The notes: generated by a model not told the origin, from the letters alone. A DNA stretch of 38,136 nucleotides from Succinatimonas sp. UBA6849 (GCA_002449335.1 DKDL01000072.1:1-38136); one strand, 5' to 3'. Counted from the first letter of the stretch, positions 22,633 to 30,939 are shown. Numbers and translations: made by a program.

Positions 22633-23634
22633 ATGACATCAAAATTATCAAATTTACTTATGGGTTTTGTTATTTCTTCTCTTGCCTCAAGCGCAATAGC
22701 GACAGATATTTCTACACTTGAAAAAGAATGTCATGACGGAAAAGGTAAGTCTTGTGCTGACGCAGGTGTCTTTTATGAAAACTCTGATAAAGCCGATTTG
22801 AAAAAAGCTGAAAAGATGTATCTATTAGGATGCGATCTTGATGACATGTTCTCATGCGGAGCTTTAGTCTATCTGCCAGAAAGTGACGACAACACTGTAA
22901 CTACTGCAGAAAATAAAGCTAAGAAAAACAACAACAACGATTCAGCCGACATTACTAAAAAACAGAGCAACTCTTTAGATGACTACATCAATGCTTTTCA
23001 TAAAAGAGACTCAGCTACTAATTTAAAGAGTATCTATTCAGCATTGAGTAGCTATTGCGAAAAAGGCGTCGGCAAAGCATGTCTTTATACAGGTATCATG
23101 AATAACTATGGCTTAGGTACTAAAAGAAACCTGAAAAAGGCTGTATCTAACTATGAAAGTGCCTGTGACAGTAATGAAGCAAAAGCCTGTTACAACTTAG
23201 GCTTCATGTATGAGTATGGCAAAGGTGTAGTAAAAAGCGTAAAGACATCCTTAAGTCTATTTGAAAGAGGTTGTTCTCTAAATGATGGCAAGGCATGTAA
23301 TAGCGCAGGTTATCTGTATGAATTTGGTAAAGGAATAAAGAATAACAAAGGAACAGCAGCTAAATACTTTGAAAAAGGCTGCAACTTAAACGATGGTCAG
23401 GCTTGTCGCAACCGTGCCTGGTTATATATAAAAGGCAAAGGTAAATACCATGATCCTAATAAAGCATTCTTATACTTTTTTAAAGGATGTGACCTTAATG
23501 ATGCAAAATCATGCAGTAGTGTAGGATATTCATATTTTCATGGAAGTGGGACCACAAAAGATCTTGATAAGGCGCGCAAGTACTACAAAATTGCATGCAC
23601 ACGAGGTCACAAAAAGAGCTGTTCTTTTAAATAG
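22633..23634 (+). CDS. Cysteine-rich Sel1-repeat protein, secreted (Hcp-like)
   Basis: 333 residues with an N-terminal signal peptide (about 1-23, ending SSAIA). The rest is a chain of Sel1-like alpha-helical repeats. I count eight C-x7-C pairs, such as CHDGKGKSC, CSLNDGKAC, CNLNDGQAC and CTRGHKKSC, one per repeat, as in Helicobacter cysteine-rich proteins (HcpA family), where each pair forms a disulfide. A low-complexity Asn/Lys segment (about 90-110) interrupts the second and third repeats. Periplasmic or secreted location and a protein-binding role are inferred. Ligand is unknown. No good ribosome binding site precedes the ATG, but the signal peptide supports this start. Confidence 0.85.
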   Translation: MTSKLSNLLMGFVISSLASSAIATDISTLEKECHDGKGKSCADAGVFYENSDKADLKKAEKMYLLGCDLDDMFSCGALVYLPESDDNTVTTAENKAKKNNNNDSADITKKQSNSLDDYINAFHKRDSATNLKSIYSALSSYCEKGVGKACLYTGIMNNYGLGTKRNLKKAVSNYESACDSNEAKACYNLGFMYEYGKGVVKSVKTSLSLFERGCSLNDGKACNSAGYLYEFGKGIKNNKGTAAKYFEKGCNLNDGQACRNRAWLYIKGKGKYHDPNKAFLYFFKGCDLNDAKSCSSVGYSYFHGSGTTKDLDKARKYYKIACTRGHKKSCSFK

Positions 23635-23755
23635 CAACTACTTTTTTGCACGCTTTTAACCTCAAATAAGGTACAGACATAGGTCAAAAAACGCAGTCGT
23701 ACTCACCATAAAGCGACTTTTATGACATTTGTGATTAGGAACGCAAAATTTGTTG

Positions 23756-23801
23756 TATAATAGCGCTCGTTTAAAAGCAGGTTAACAGAGAGCTTTTAAA
23801 C
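23756..23801 (+). promoter_or_regulatory. infA promoter -10 and 5' leader hairpin
   Basis: TATAAT at 23756-23761 is a consensus -10. Right after the predicted start site, GTTTAAAAGC (23769-23778) and GCTTTTAAAC (23792-23801) form a perfect 10-bp stem with a 13-base loop. A stem-loop at the 5' end would protect the message. The leader is about 70 nt and lacks a strong SD close to ATG. Confidence 0.6.
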
Positions 23802-23838
23802 ATAAATTGTTTTTTATAGGTATAAACTTTTATTAAAT

Positions 23839-24057
23839 ATGGCAAAAGAAGAAAGCATTGAGATGCAGGGCACTATTCTTGAGACCCTGCCTAACACCAT
23901 GTTCCGCGTTCAGCTAGATAACGGCCACATCGTAATGGCTCACATTTCAGGCAAAATGCGTAAAAACTACATCAGAATTTTAACTGGTGACAAAGTAACC
24001 GTACAGATCACTCCTTACGATCTGACCAAGGGTCGCATCACTTTCCGCGCCCGCTAA
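23839..24057 (+). CDS. infA: Translation initiation factor IF-1
   Basis: 72 residues, same length as E. coli IF-1 and nearly identical through MQGTILETLPNTMFRVQLDN, ISGKMRKNYIRILTGDKV and YDLTKGRITFR. A single S1-like OB-fold domain binds the ribosomal A site during initiation. It is a monocistronic gene between a promoter with leader hairpin and a strong terminator. Confidence 0.98.
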   Translation: MAKEESIEMQGTILETLPNTMFRVQLDNGHIVMAHISGKMRKNYIRILTGDKVTVQITPYDLTKGRITFRAR

Positions 24058-24089
24058 TAATATAACGAATTTCTTGTCATAAAATACGT

Positions 24090-24132
24090 TTCCCTGAGTA
24101 TTCATGATTACTCGGGGGATCTATTTTTTTCT
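24090..24132 (+). terminator. Rho-independent terminator of infA
   Basis: TTCCCTGAGTA (24090-24100) pairs with TACTCGGGGGA (24109-24119), with two G-U pairs and an 8-base loop, followed by TCTATTTTTTTC. It ends only about 18 bases before the next ATG. Confidence 0.88.
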
Positions 24133-24150
24133 TAAAATCTATAAAACACT

Positions 24151-24984
24151 ATGACCAAATCAGAATTATTCAAAAGATATGTGCTGTTCTTTTTCTCTGT
24201 AGTTCTGCAGGGTACAGCTATTGCTTGCATTACTTTCGCAAACATCGGTACTACACCTATTTCCTCAGCTAACTACGTTCTATCACTGCACTCTGCGTTC
24301 ACTTTAGGTGATACCACCTTTATCTTTAACATTCTTTTGATTGTATTGCAGATTATGTTCATCTGCATTGGTTCTGATAAGTTAAAAGATCATGTAAGCA
24401 AACTTGTAATGCAGATCCCTGTGTGCTTTGTTTTCTCTTTTATGATCGATCTATCAACAAATGTTTTAGGATTTATTCTACCTGACGTAATTAGCTATGT
24501 TACAAGCTGGTTCTTGGTTGTATTCGGTACTGTTCTTTTAGCTTTAGCTGTATCTTTATCTGTTACAGCCAATGTAGCAATGGTACCTGGTGAATACTTT
24601 ATTAAGGTATTCCACCCTATCGTTAAAAAGAGCTTTAGTTTTGTAAAAACCTTCTTTGATATCTTCTTAGTATCATCAGCTGTGATCTTATCTTTATTCT
24701 TAACTGGTTTTAGCGCTATTGAAGGCGTTAGAGAGGGTACTTTATTTGCAGCCTTGTGCACTGGACCTACCGTTCATTTCTTTATACCACTGTGTGCAAA
24801 GTTAATTCCTTACTTAAAAGGTACAAATACTGAGGAAAAAGCTTCTGTTGTATCTAATGACGGTAAAAAAGATAAGTCTGAAAATAACAATACTGTAGCT
24901 GATAAAGAAACCGTGTCACAAAAAAACACAACAAAAGACAGCAATGATAATAAGTCAGAAGTAGCTGTCAACAATAAGATTTAG
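24151..24984 (+). CDS. YczE/DUF6198-like integral membrane protein
   Basis: 277 residues, about five membrane helices in the first 225. FANIGTTPISSANYVLSL (about 29-46), FNILLIVLQIMF and QIPVCFVFSFMIDLS (about 89-103), and EGVREGTLFAALCTGPTVHFF near the end are the conserved blocks of the YczE-like membrane family. Its transport role, if any, is unknown. A hydrophilic Lys/Asn/Asp/Ser-rich tail of about 50 residues follows the last helix, which is unusual. No Shine-Dalgarno sequence precedes the ATG, and the infA terminator ends about 18 bases before it. Expression would need read-through or a leaderless transcript. Confidence 0.78.
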   Translation: MTKSELFKRYVLFFFSVVLQGTAIACITFANIGTTPISSANYVLSLHSAFTLGDTTFIFNILLIVLQIMFICIGSDKLKDHVSKLVMQIPVCFVFSFMIDLSTNVLGFILPDVISYVTSWFLVVFGTVLLALAVSLSVTANVAMVPGEYFIKVFHPIVKKSFSFVKTFFDIFLVSSAVILSLFLTGFSAIEGVREGTLFAALCTGPTVHFFIPLCAKLIPYLKGTNTEEKASVVSNDGKKDKSENNNTVADKETVSQKNTTKDSNDNKSEVAVNNKI

Positions 24985-25002
24985 TCAAAACACAAAAACA
25001 CA

Positions 25003-25042
25003 ATAAAAAAGCTTTGTCATCATCTGGCAAAGCTTCTTTTCT
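25003..25042. terminator. Bidirectional terminator
   Basis: AAGCTTTGTCA (25009-25019) pairs with TGGCAAAGCTT (25025-25035), with one G-U pair and loop TCATC, followed by CTTTTCT. An AAAAAA run precedes it for the opposite strand. It lies between the convergent YczE-like and 25066 genes. Confidence 0.87.
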
Positions 25043-25065
25043 AAAAGAAAGTAAACGTCTTAACC

Positions 25066-25593
25066 TTACTGGTTGTTTACTGGCTCTCCAATATCTCTGT
25101 TATCAAAAGTTCTCTTACCGTTTACAATCGAATTTACATAAGTATTGATAAGATTTGTAGATACTGTGTTGTAGTCACCTGAAATTTCTACAGTGTACAT
25201 GTTGTTAACTTCACCGATCACCACCACATCTCTGCTGATATTAGGACATGAGGCTGTATAAAAACCTTTACCTAAAGTTTTAGCTTCTTTACACTGATTT
25301 TTATTTACATACTCGTCTACTACTGCTTTAGCATCCTTACCACTTGTTCTCTTTGAATAGGTAAAACGGACTGTTGAACTTGGTGTAGGCTGAGTTTTAT
25401 TAACTGGTGAAGAGTAAACTACGGTATCTCCTTCTACAGTTACATTCCATGATTCAGGAACGGGAGGAAAATAGGCTATTTGCACAGCTTGTGCTGTAAC
25501 TGAATATAAAGCACCGAAAACAAAAGAACTTAAAACTAATGAATTACCTAATAGTCTAGTTATTCTTTTATCAAGCTTAATCTTATTATTCAT
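25066..25593 (-). CDS. Secreted protein of unknown function
   Basis: 175 residues from ATG 25593; family not recognised. A long basic N-terminus and hydrophobic stretch (LLGNSLVLSSFVFGALYSVTAQA) form a signal peptide cleaved before VQIAYFPPVPESWNV. The mature 140-residue part looks like a small beta-rich domain, with two cysteines (NQCKEA and ASCPNI) that could pair in the periplasm. The ATG overlaps the last 8 bases of the dus gene (ATGAATAA), so translation is coupled to it. An in-frame GTG at 25602 is possible but less likely. Followed by a bidirectional terminator. The role is unknown. Confidence 0.72.
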   Translation of the reverse strand: MNNKIKLDKRITRLLGNSLVLSSFVFGALYSVTAQAVQIAYFPPVPESWNVTVEGDTVVYSSPVNKTQPTPSSTVRFTYSKRTSGKDAKAVVDEYVNKNQCKEAKTLGKGFYTASCPNISRDVVVIGEVNNMYTVEISGDYNTVSTNLINTYVNSIVNGKRTFDNRDIGEPVNNQ

Positions 25594-26557
25594 CAGTTCC
25601 ACTCTCCAAAGCTTTAATTTCTTCTTGTAACAATTTTATCCCATCGTTTACACATACGCACTGACAAAATCTTTTAAAGAAAGGATTTAACTCTTTTCTG
25701 TGAACTCTTGCATATCCTAAGAACTGTTTTGCTCTATCCATGACAATCTTTTCGGTTCTGTCTGACTTAGAAAACTCTTCAATGACCTCAATATCAGTGC
25801 TTAAAATTTGTACTAAGGTGAATGGTTTTGCATTTTCTTTAATCACATGACCTAAATTTGGAACAGGAAATGCTCCCCTTCCACACATAAAGTGATCACA
25901 TAAAGTTTGTTTTTCACACTCTAAAGCTTCTTCACGTGAATTGATATTGCCATTTGCAATTAAAGTAATGCCTGGACACAATTCGTGTAAAGATTTCATA
26001 CAAGACCAGTCTAAAGCCTCTACTCTGTAAAGATCTTTTCTGGTTCTACAGTGAACTGTAATTTCTTTTACACCATCTACAGCAATTGCTTTAATGATTT
26101 CAGGAGCTTCACTCTTATCTAGAAATCCTAACCGTATTTTTACAGATAAGTCACAGCTAGGATCTAGCTGTTCTCTTACTGTCTGTACAATCTCATGTAA
26201 GAGTTCAGGTTCTTTTAAGAGCATAGAGCCTGAGTGGTGAACAAATCTTGATGGGCAACCAAAGTTAATATCAATTGAGCGCGCTCCAAGCTTATTAGCA
26301 ATTACAGCTGACTTTGCCATAGTCTCAGGATTATCACCTAAAAACTGAATGCGCACATCTGTACCGTCTTCAGTTTTACAATCATTTTGGTACTCTGGTA
26401 CTTCGCGTAATAAAGTCTTTTCTGAAACAGGCAAATCAGTCACTCTAATAAATTCAGAAAAGCACAGATCATAACCACCGTGTGCACACAGAACTTTTCT
26501 CATTGGACCATCAGCTAATCCTTCTAATGGAGCTAAATAAACTTTGTAATTATTCAT
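25586..26557 (-). CDS. dusC: tRNA-dihydrouridine synthase, DusC-like
   Basis: FMN enzyme reducing a uridine in tRNA. From ATG 26557 it has 323 residues, near the E. coli DusC length (315). YLAPLEGLADGPMR at the N-terminus, FSEFIRVTD, INFGCPS with the catalytic Cys (about residue 102), VKIRLGF, TVHCRTR and LIANGNI plus CGRGAFPVPNL are the family blocks. CITEFVRV/PNL-type residues place it nearest DusC (U16) rather than DusA or DusB. The reading frame stays open upstream to 26686, but those 43 residues are unlike any Dus and would overlap the divergent promoter, so I reject them. The SD for 26557 is weak. Confidence 0.87.
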   Translation of the reverse strand: MNNYKVYLAPLEGLADGPMRKVLCAHGGYDLCFSEFIRVTDLPVSEKTLLREVPEYQNDCKTEDGTDVRIQFLGDNPETMAKSAVIANKLGARSIDINFGCPSRFVHHSGSMLLKEPELLHEIVQTVREQLDPSCDLSVKIRLGFLDKSEAPEIIKAIAVDGVKEITVHCRTRKDLYRVEALDWSCMKSLHELCPGITLIANGNINSREEALECEKQTLCDHFMCGRGAFPVPNLGHVIKENAKPFTLVQILSTDIEVIEEFSKSDRTEKIVMDRAKQFLGYARVHRKELNPFFKRFCQCVCVNDGIKLLQEEIKALESGTDE

Positions 26558-26700
26558 AGTAAATGCACACTCAGTTAATGATCTTTTTTTAAGATTGCTG
26601 TTAAAACTCGCATATCTTAACAAATTTGAAGCTTTGTTATGATTTTTTTTAGGACAACTCTTAGCCTGTGATAAAATCAAATGCATGCTAAGGAGCGACT

Positions 26701-27684
26701 ATGATTATAGCAACTCATAATGGCACTTTTCATGCTGATGAAACTACAGCCTGTGCCATTTTAACCTACCTTTTTGAAAACAGTTCAATCATAAGATCAC
26801 GAGATCCTGAAGAACTTGAAAAAGCAGATATCATTATTGATGTTTCAAATCAGAATGACGACAAGCATTTTGATCACCACTCAAAAGAATTCACTTTAAG
26901 TAGAGACAACGGTATCAAATACGCCACAGCAGGTTTAATGTGGAAAAAGTTCGGTCATGATTACTTAAAAGCAGTGGCTAAAAAAGAGCTTCCTTTCAAT
27001 CCTTCATCTAAAGTAATTGACGAAGCTTTCAAGCGCATCGATACTGATTTTATGACCATGATTGATCTTAATGATAATGGTCAATTAACAGCTTATGTTG
27101 ATGAAATTTCTAAAGCAAATACTCCTAAAGAAAAAGAGATTGTGGGGGCACTAAACGAGCTGTATCAAGCATCTCCTGATATTCCATTTATAGTAGCTAT
27201 GATGAATATTCCTAATGCTACAGGTGCTGATCAGGATAAAGCCTTTGCCTCAACCGTAAAGATGCTAAGAACAATTCTTGTAAATACCGCTATCAATGCT
27301 CTAACCACAGAAAGTGGTATTGATAAGGTGTTATCTTTCTACCATGGAGGTCCAATGCTCATCATCCATGAACGATTACCTTGGACCCAAGCAGTACTAA
27401 ACCATCCTGATGATTTTAAAGACTGTTTAATTGCTGTTTACCCAGATCGTAATATGCGCTGGAGAGTGCAGTCATTACCTGTATCTAAAGCTCAACGATT
27501 TAAAAACAGACTCTCTGCTCCTAAAGAGTGGAGAGGTTTAAATGATGTAGAGTTAGATAAGGTTACAGGACTTAAGAACTTAACCTTTATTCACAAGTCT
27601 GGCTTTACAGGTGGAGCTGAGACCTATGAGGATAACCTAGAGTTAGCAAAACTATGGTTAGAACAAGGTGAAAAGGCTGAGTAA
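26701..27684 (+). CDS. MYG1-family protein (UPF0160)
   Basis: 327 residues. IATHNGTFHADETTACAIL at the N-terminus, IIDVSNQND and FDHHSKEF (about residues 57-64) are the metal-binding motifs of the MYG1/DHH-related family. AGLMWKKFG and the C-terminal FIHKSGFTGG also fit. Eukaryotic MYG1 is a 3'-5' exoribonuclease; the bacterial role is not established. SD AAGGAG is 6 bases before ATG. It is divergent from dusC with a 143-base promoter region and is followed by a strong hairpin, so probably monocistronic. Confidence 0.87.
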   Translation: MIIATHNGTFHADETTACAILTYLFENSSIIRSRDPEELEKADIIIDVSNQNDDKHFDHHSKEFTLSRDNGIKYATAGLMWKKFGHDYLKAVAKKELPFNPSSKVIDEAFKRIDTDFMTMIDLNDNGQLTAYVDEISKANTPKEKEIVGALNELYQASPDIPFIVAMMNIPNATGADQDKAFASTVKMLRTILVNTAINALTTESGIDKVLSFYHGGPMLIIHERLPWTQAVLNHPDDFKDCLIAVYPDRNMRWRVQSLPVSKAQRFKNRLSAPKEWRGLNDVELDKVTGLKNLTFIHKSGFTGGAETYEDNLELAKLWLEQGEKAE

Positions 27685-27707
27685 GCTCTTCAAGCACAGA
27701 TAACATT

Positions 27708-27732
27708 AAGGCGATCATATGATCGCCTTTTT
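27708..27732 (+). terminator. Rho-independent terminator after MYG1-family gene
   Basis: AAGGCGATC (27708-27716) and GATCGCCTT (27721-27729) form a perfect 9-bp stem with loop ATAT, followed by a TTTTT run (27728-27732). Confidence 0.9.
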
Positions 27733-27753
27733 AGTGTAAGAACTTTATTGAAA

Positions 27754-28152
27754 CTACTTAATCTTAATTACAGCTTTACCAGAATTGCCACGAGCGCGTA
27801 AAAAACTTACCTCTCTATTTAAAGTAGATGGAGCATCATCCTGTTTGTAAAAGAATGATCTTTCTTGAACCTTAAGTTTTATAGAACCATTACCACCTTC
27901 GAGCTTTTTACCGTTTGAAAACTCTGAATAGAGGTAATAGATATCATTATCTGTGGATAAGTTAATAACACCTTTTTTTTGTGGATTTACGTTATACCAT
28001 CCATCAACTACCCATTCTTTAGAAGTTTTATCTAAATAAGAGAAAGCCATCACCACGGTAGCCTTAGTCTGATTATCTACAGTTACTTCTAAAGCTTGTG
28101 CATTGCAACTTACAAAAGCACTTAAAACTGCTGTGAGCAATAATTTTTTCAT
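27754..28152 (-). CDS. Secreted DUF1036-like small protein
   Basis: 132 residues with signal peptide MKKLLLTAVLSAFVSCNAQA cleaved before LEVTVDN. The mature part resembles DUF1036: VDNQTKATVVMAFSYLD, then EWVVDGWYNVNPQKKG and a tyrosine-rich IYYLYSEF strand, predicting a small beta domain in the periplasm. The later half (VSFLRARGNSGKAVIKIK) is basic. SD AAGGA precedes ATG. It starts 22 bases after the DUF1189-like gene on the same strand, so the two are likely co-transcribed. Family assignment is moderate and function unknown. Confidence 0.72.
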   Translation of the reverse strand: MKKLLLTAVLSAFVSCNAQALEVTVDNQTKATVVMAFSYLDKTSKEWVVDGWYNVNPQKKGVINLSTDNDIYYLYSEFSNGKKLEGGNGSIKLKVQERSFFYKQDDAPSTLNREVSFLRARGNSGKAVIKIK

Positions 28153-28174
28153 GGATGTGTCCTTAAGCCGTCAT

Positions 28175-29236
28175 TTATGGAGCAAAGAAACCAGGTCCGC
28201 CCTTGTCATTATTGGTAGAACCTTTGTCTTTGTCGCTATCATTATTATCCAGTCTATTATCATCTGTTGATGAATTAGCTTCTGTGTTTGAGTCTGTATT
28301 ATCTTCAGATGCTTGTCTGTTGCTGGTTGAATCAAGACCTGAAGTGTATTCTGAGAGATCTTTTTTCTCATTTGAGTTTTCAGAGCCGTAATTTCTAACT
28401 CTAGTTCCTTCAGGAGTAAATTTCTTTACAAAGTTCTCAATACCGTTTCTCTCAATTTCAGATCTGAAAACTTTAATAAACAGGCCCATATAAACCATTG
28501 GCAATAAGCATACTAAACCGTATGAGACTTTGACATTGATGAAAAACTCAATAGCTAAAACCACGCCTACAATGGTATTTGCAAAAGATGACATACGAAG
28601 GACATTTACAAAGCTAGTCTTCATTTTTCCTACAAATAAGAAGATTGCTTTTGATAAAACAGCGATTACTACAGCATTAAAAGCGAGGATAAAGAAAAAC
28701 CAGCCTGCTACAAAAAAGTACATTACAGTTTTGGCAACGCCAAAAACTGCATCTACTAAAGATGCTGCCTCTACAGGATTAAAATCAGATCCCTTTTCAA
28801 AGAGATCGGTATAAGCTACAACTGTATCTTTACCACCTGACTTTACAGCAATAGTTCTTGAATTAAGCTCTACTATAGGATTTTCAGATAAAGACACATT
28901 CTTGTCTTCGACATTGTAGACAATAGCTAACATACCTTTAGAGGTCTTAATCTCTTTATAGGCATCAGCGCTGTTTTTAGGAGTTAAAACACCATTATCA
29001 GATAAATAGCTAGGAGGAATAGAAGCTACAAGAGATGGCAACTCAATACTTTTAAAGGTATTTAAAACAGCATTTACCTTAAAGGTAGCAGGAATAGATA
29101 AAACTAAGCTTATGATAAATAAATAGGCAAGTCCCATTCCCTTTAATTTAAACAGGACATCAAAATAGAAACGGCCAGAGCACAGTGCCTTTATAGGATA
29201 TGAACAGTATTGCTTTAGGTAATCTTTGTTAATCAA
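28175..29236 (-). CDS. DUF1189-like membrane protein with acidic low-complexity tail
   Basis: 353 residues. The N-terminus SGRFYFDVLFKLKGMGLAYLF and following helix match DUF1189 proteins. A periplasmic-like domain (about 55-165) is followed by about four helices (about 170-265). The last 75 residues are a Ser/Asp/Asn repeat-like hydrophilic tail, ending GGPGFFAP, probably disordered. The start is TTG at 29236: AGGA lies 8 bases before it, and no ATG or GTG lies near. Translation from TTG suggests modest expression. Probably the first gene of a pair with the DUF1036-like protein. Envelope role unknown. Confidence 0.75.
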   Translation of the reverse strand: MINKDYLKQYCSYPIKALCSGRFYFDVLFKLKGMGLAYLFIISLVLSIPATFKVNAVLNTFKSIELPSLVASIPPSYLSDNGVLTPKNSADAYKEIKTSKGMLAIVYNVEDKNVSLSENPIVELNSRTIAVKSGGKDTVVAYTDLFEKGSDFNPVEAASLVDAVFGVAKTVMYFFVAGWFFFILAFNAVVIAVLSKAIFLFVGKMKTSFVNVLRMSSFANTIVGVVLAIEFFINVKVSYGLVCLLPMVYMGLFIKVFRSEIERNGIENFVKKFTPEGTRVRNYGSENSNEKKDLSEYTSGLDSTSNRQASEDNTDSNTEANSSTDDNRLDNNDSDKDKGSTNNDKGGPGFFAP

Positions 29237-29793
29237 TTGATTTTTCCTCTTAACTCAATTCATAGAATAGCATATATACATACGATTTTGATACAAACAA
29301 AACTCTAAGAAAGTAAGATTTGAGAGCGAACATTCAATATGCAACTGCAAAGATACGCTTGGCGCTATAGTCTTTGTAAATACATGCTCATAATTCATTG
29401 TCTTTGTTTAATATGTTAATCATTATCTACATTTTGATTTGGCTTTTATAAGAAAAATTTCACGTCATTACAATGAACTAGAGCTAGCTTTGGCTTAATA
29501 CCTTTATTATGTAGGAATTTTGTCATATTATTGTTACTGTTATCTGATACCTACAGATAATATCCTCAGGCACACAATGCCATTAAGACCTCTAAACTAG
29601 CTTATCAGGCTGATTTAAGGCAAGTGGGTGCAAAACCACCCTTTCGTTACGGACAACCTACCTTCTGTAACTATACTCACCTAATTCTAAGGAATCCCCT
29701 TTCAACAGGACTTTAAACCATCAGTTGCTACCGCATCGTCATGGAGTTTTAAATTTTTACCAATAGGAAATTTTTACTTAAGGAAATATCAAA
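29237..29793. other. 557-base intergenic region before BASS transporter gene
   Basis: The first about 280 bases, next to the DUF1189-like gene, are AT-rich with nothing I recognise. From 29520 onward there is a probable promoter (TTACTG 29534-29539, 16-base spacer, GATAAT 29556-29561). It is overlapped by an inverted repeat TTATCTG/CAGATAA (29540-29546, 29554-29560) that could be an operator. The rest is a long structured leader described separately. No ORF of convincing length or composition is present. Confidence 0.55.
29568..29793 (+). promoter_or_regulatory. Long structured 5' UTR of the BASS transporter gene (orphan riboswitch candidate)
   Basis: The predicted leader is about 225 nt. 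Visible helices are ATCA-GGC-TGAT (29604-29614); a bulged stem AAGG-CAA-GTGG with CCAC-CCTT (29617-29643), loop GTGCAAAA; and GTTACGGA with TCTGTAAC (29646-29671), 8 pairs including one G-U. A bulged hairpin AAATTT...CC/GG...AAATTT (29751-29773) lies just ahead of the SD AAGGA (29780-29784). The bulged stem recalls aptamer junctions, but I could not match it to a named riboswitch. Confidence 0.5.
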
Positions 29794-30789
29794 ATGTCAT
29801 TTTTAATCGCTGTAAGCAGGATCTTAGCTAAGTTTACTGCCTTATTCGTGATTGGTACTGCTGTACTAGCTTACTTTGTTCCACAAACCTGTACTTTCGT
29901 AAAGGGTACTACCCAGATCATTATTCTTGGTGTGATTATGCTTTCAATGGGCATGACCTTAGGCAGACAGGACTACAAAATTTTAGCTCAGCGACCTTTT
30001 GATATTTTCGTAGGTGCTGTAGCTCAGTTCACCATCATGCCTTTACTAGCAATTTTCATTGCACAGACTTTTAACCTGTCAGACGGTTTAACCTTAGGTC
30101 TAGTACTAGTTGGCTGCTGCCCCGGTGGTGTTTCATCTAACATCATGTCATTCTTATGCAAGGGTGATGTTGCTTTCTCAGTTGGTATGACTACAGTTTC
30201 AACTTTAATTGCTCCTGTTGCTACCCCATTATTAGTTAACCTTTTAATTGGTCAGAGAATTGATATCGATCCTTGGAGCATGTTCCAGTTCATGCTGTTA
30301 GTTACAATTATTCCTGTAGCTATCGGTTCATCATGCAACATCATGTTCCACAAGTATGAGTTCTTCAAGCAGGTTCGTCAGGTAATGCCTGGTGTTGCTG
30401 TAATTGGTTTTGCTCTAATCGTAGGTGGTGTTATCGCTGTTCACGGTGATAAGTTCTTACAGTCAGGTCTAATCATCTTTGCATGTATCTTCTGTCACAA
30501 TGCATTTGGTTACGTTTTAGGCTATGTAGCTGCTAAGTTCTTTGGTATGAGCACTGCTAAAAAGAGAACCTTATCAATCGAAGTTGGTGTTCAGAATGCT
30601 GGTTTAGCAACTGGTCTTTGCGGCAAGTTCTTCCCAACCTCAGCAGAAGCTGCAATTGCATCAGCTGTTTCATGTGTATGGCACTCAATTTCAGGTACCA
30701 TCCTTGCAAACATCTTCTTATGGTTCGATAAGAAAGCTGAAGAGAACAATAACTCTGTTGAGAATTTAAAGACTCAGTCAGATAACTAA
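29794..30789 (+). CDS. BASS-family sodium-dependent transporter
   Basis: 331 residues, nine or ten membrane helices, bile acid:sodium symporter fold of the PanS/YocS bacterial group. Family marks are MLSMGMTLGRQDYK (about 50-63), LVGCCPGGVSSNIMSFLCKGDVAFS (about 107-131), and the sodium-site region VGVQNAGLATGL (about 266-277). Bacterial members carry organic anions such as keto acids or pantoate; the substrate here is not evident. The ATG has SD AAGGA, 9 bases upstream. It is a single-gene unit with a long structured leader and its own terminator, implying regulation at the RNA level. Confidence 0.9.
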   Translation: MSFLIAVSRILAKFTALFVIGTAVLAYFVPQTCTFVKGTTQIIILGVIMLSMGMTLGRQDYKILAQRPFDIFVGAVAQFTIMPLLAIFIAQTFNLSDGLTLGLVLVGCCPGGVSSNIMSFLCKGDVAFSVGMTTVSTLIAPVATPLLVNLLIGQRIDIDPWSMFQFMLLVTIIPVAIGSSCNIMFHKYEFFKQVRQVMPGVAVIGFALIVGGVIAVHGDKFLQSGLIIFACIFCHNAFGYVLGYVAAKFFGMSTAKKRTLSIEVGVQNAGLATGLCGKFFPTSAEAAIASAVSCVWHSISGTILANIFLWFDKKAEENNNSVENLKTQSDN

Positions 30790-30809
30790 AAAAATACCCT
30801 AACTAGTTC

Positions 30810-30847
30810 AAAGCTCTTTGCCAAAAAAACAAAGAGCTTTATTTTTT
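30810..30847 (+). terminator. Rho-independent terminator after BASS transporter
   Basis: AAAGCTCTTTG (30810-30820) and CAAAGAGCTTT (30830-30840) form a perfect 11-bp stem with a 9-base loop, followed by ATTTTTT. Confidence 0.92.
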
Positions 30848-30910
30848 CTAGAGATTTTGGCATAACTTTACTTTTAACTGCACTGACACAAAGCACAAAT
30901 CTCACCTTGT

Positions 30911-30939
30911 TTGACAATACTCCATTATCTTCTGAAAAT
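30911..30939 (+). promoter_or_regulatory. Probable dapE promoter
   Basis: TTGACA at 30911-30916 is a consensus -35; a 17-base spacer leads to GAAAAT (30934-30939). The start of transcription would be about 25 bases before the dapE ATG. Confidence 0.6.

Noticed and set aside
26558..26686. N-terminal 43-residue extension of the DusC protein
   Set aside because: It is unlike Dus proteins, precedes the conserved YLAPLEG start and would fill the divergent promoter region.
29611..29680. Cobalamin riboswitch upstream of the BASS transporter
   Set aside because: GGCAAGTGGGTGCAAAACC resembles part of the core, but the conserved CTGNCCC and CGCNACTGT parts that should follow are missing.
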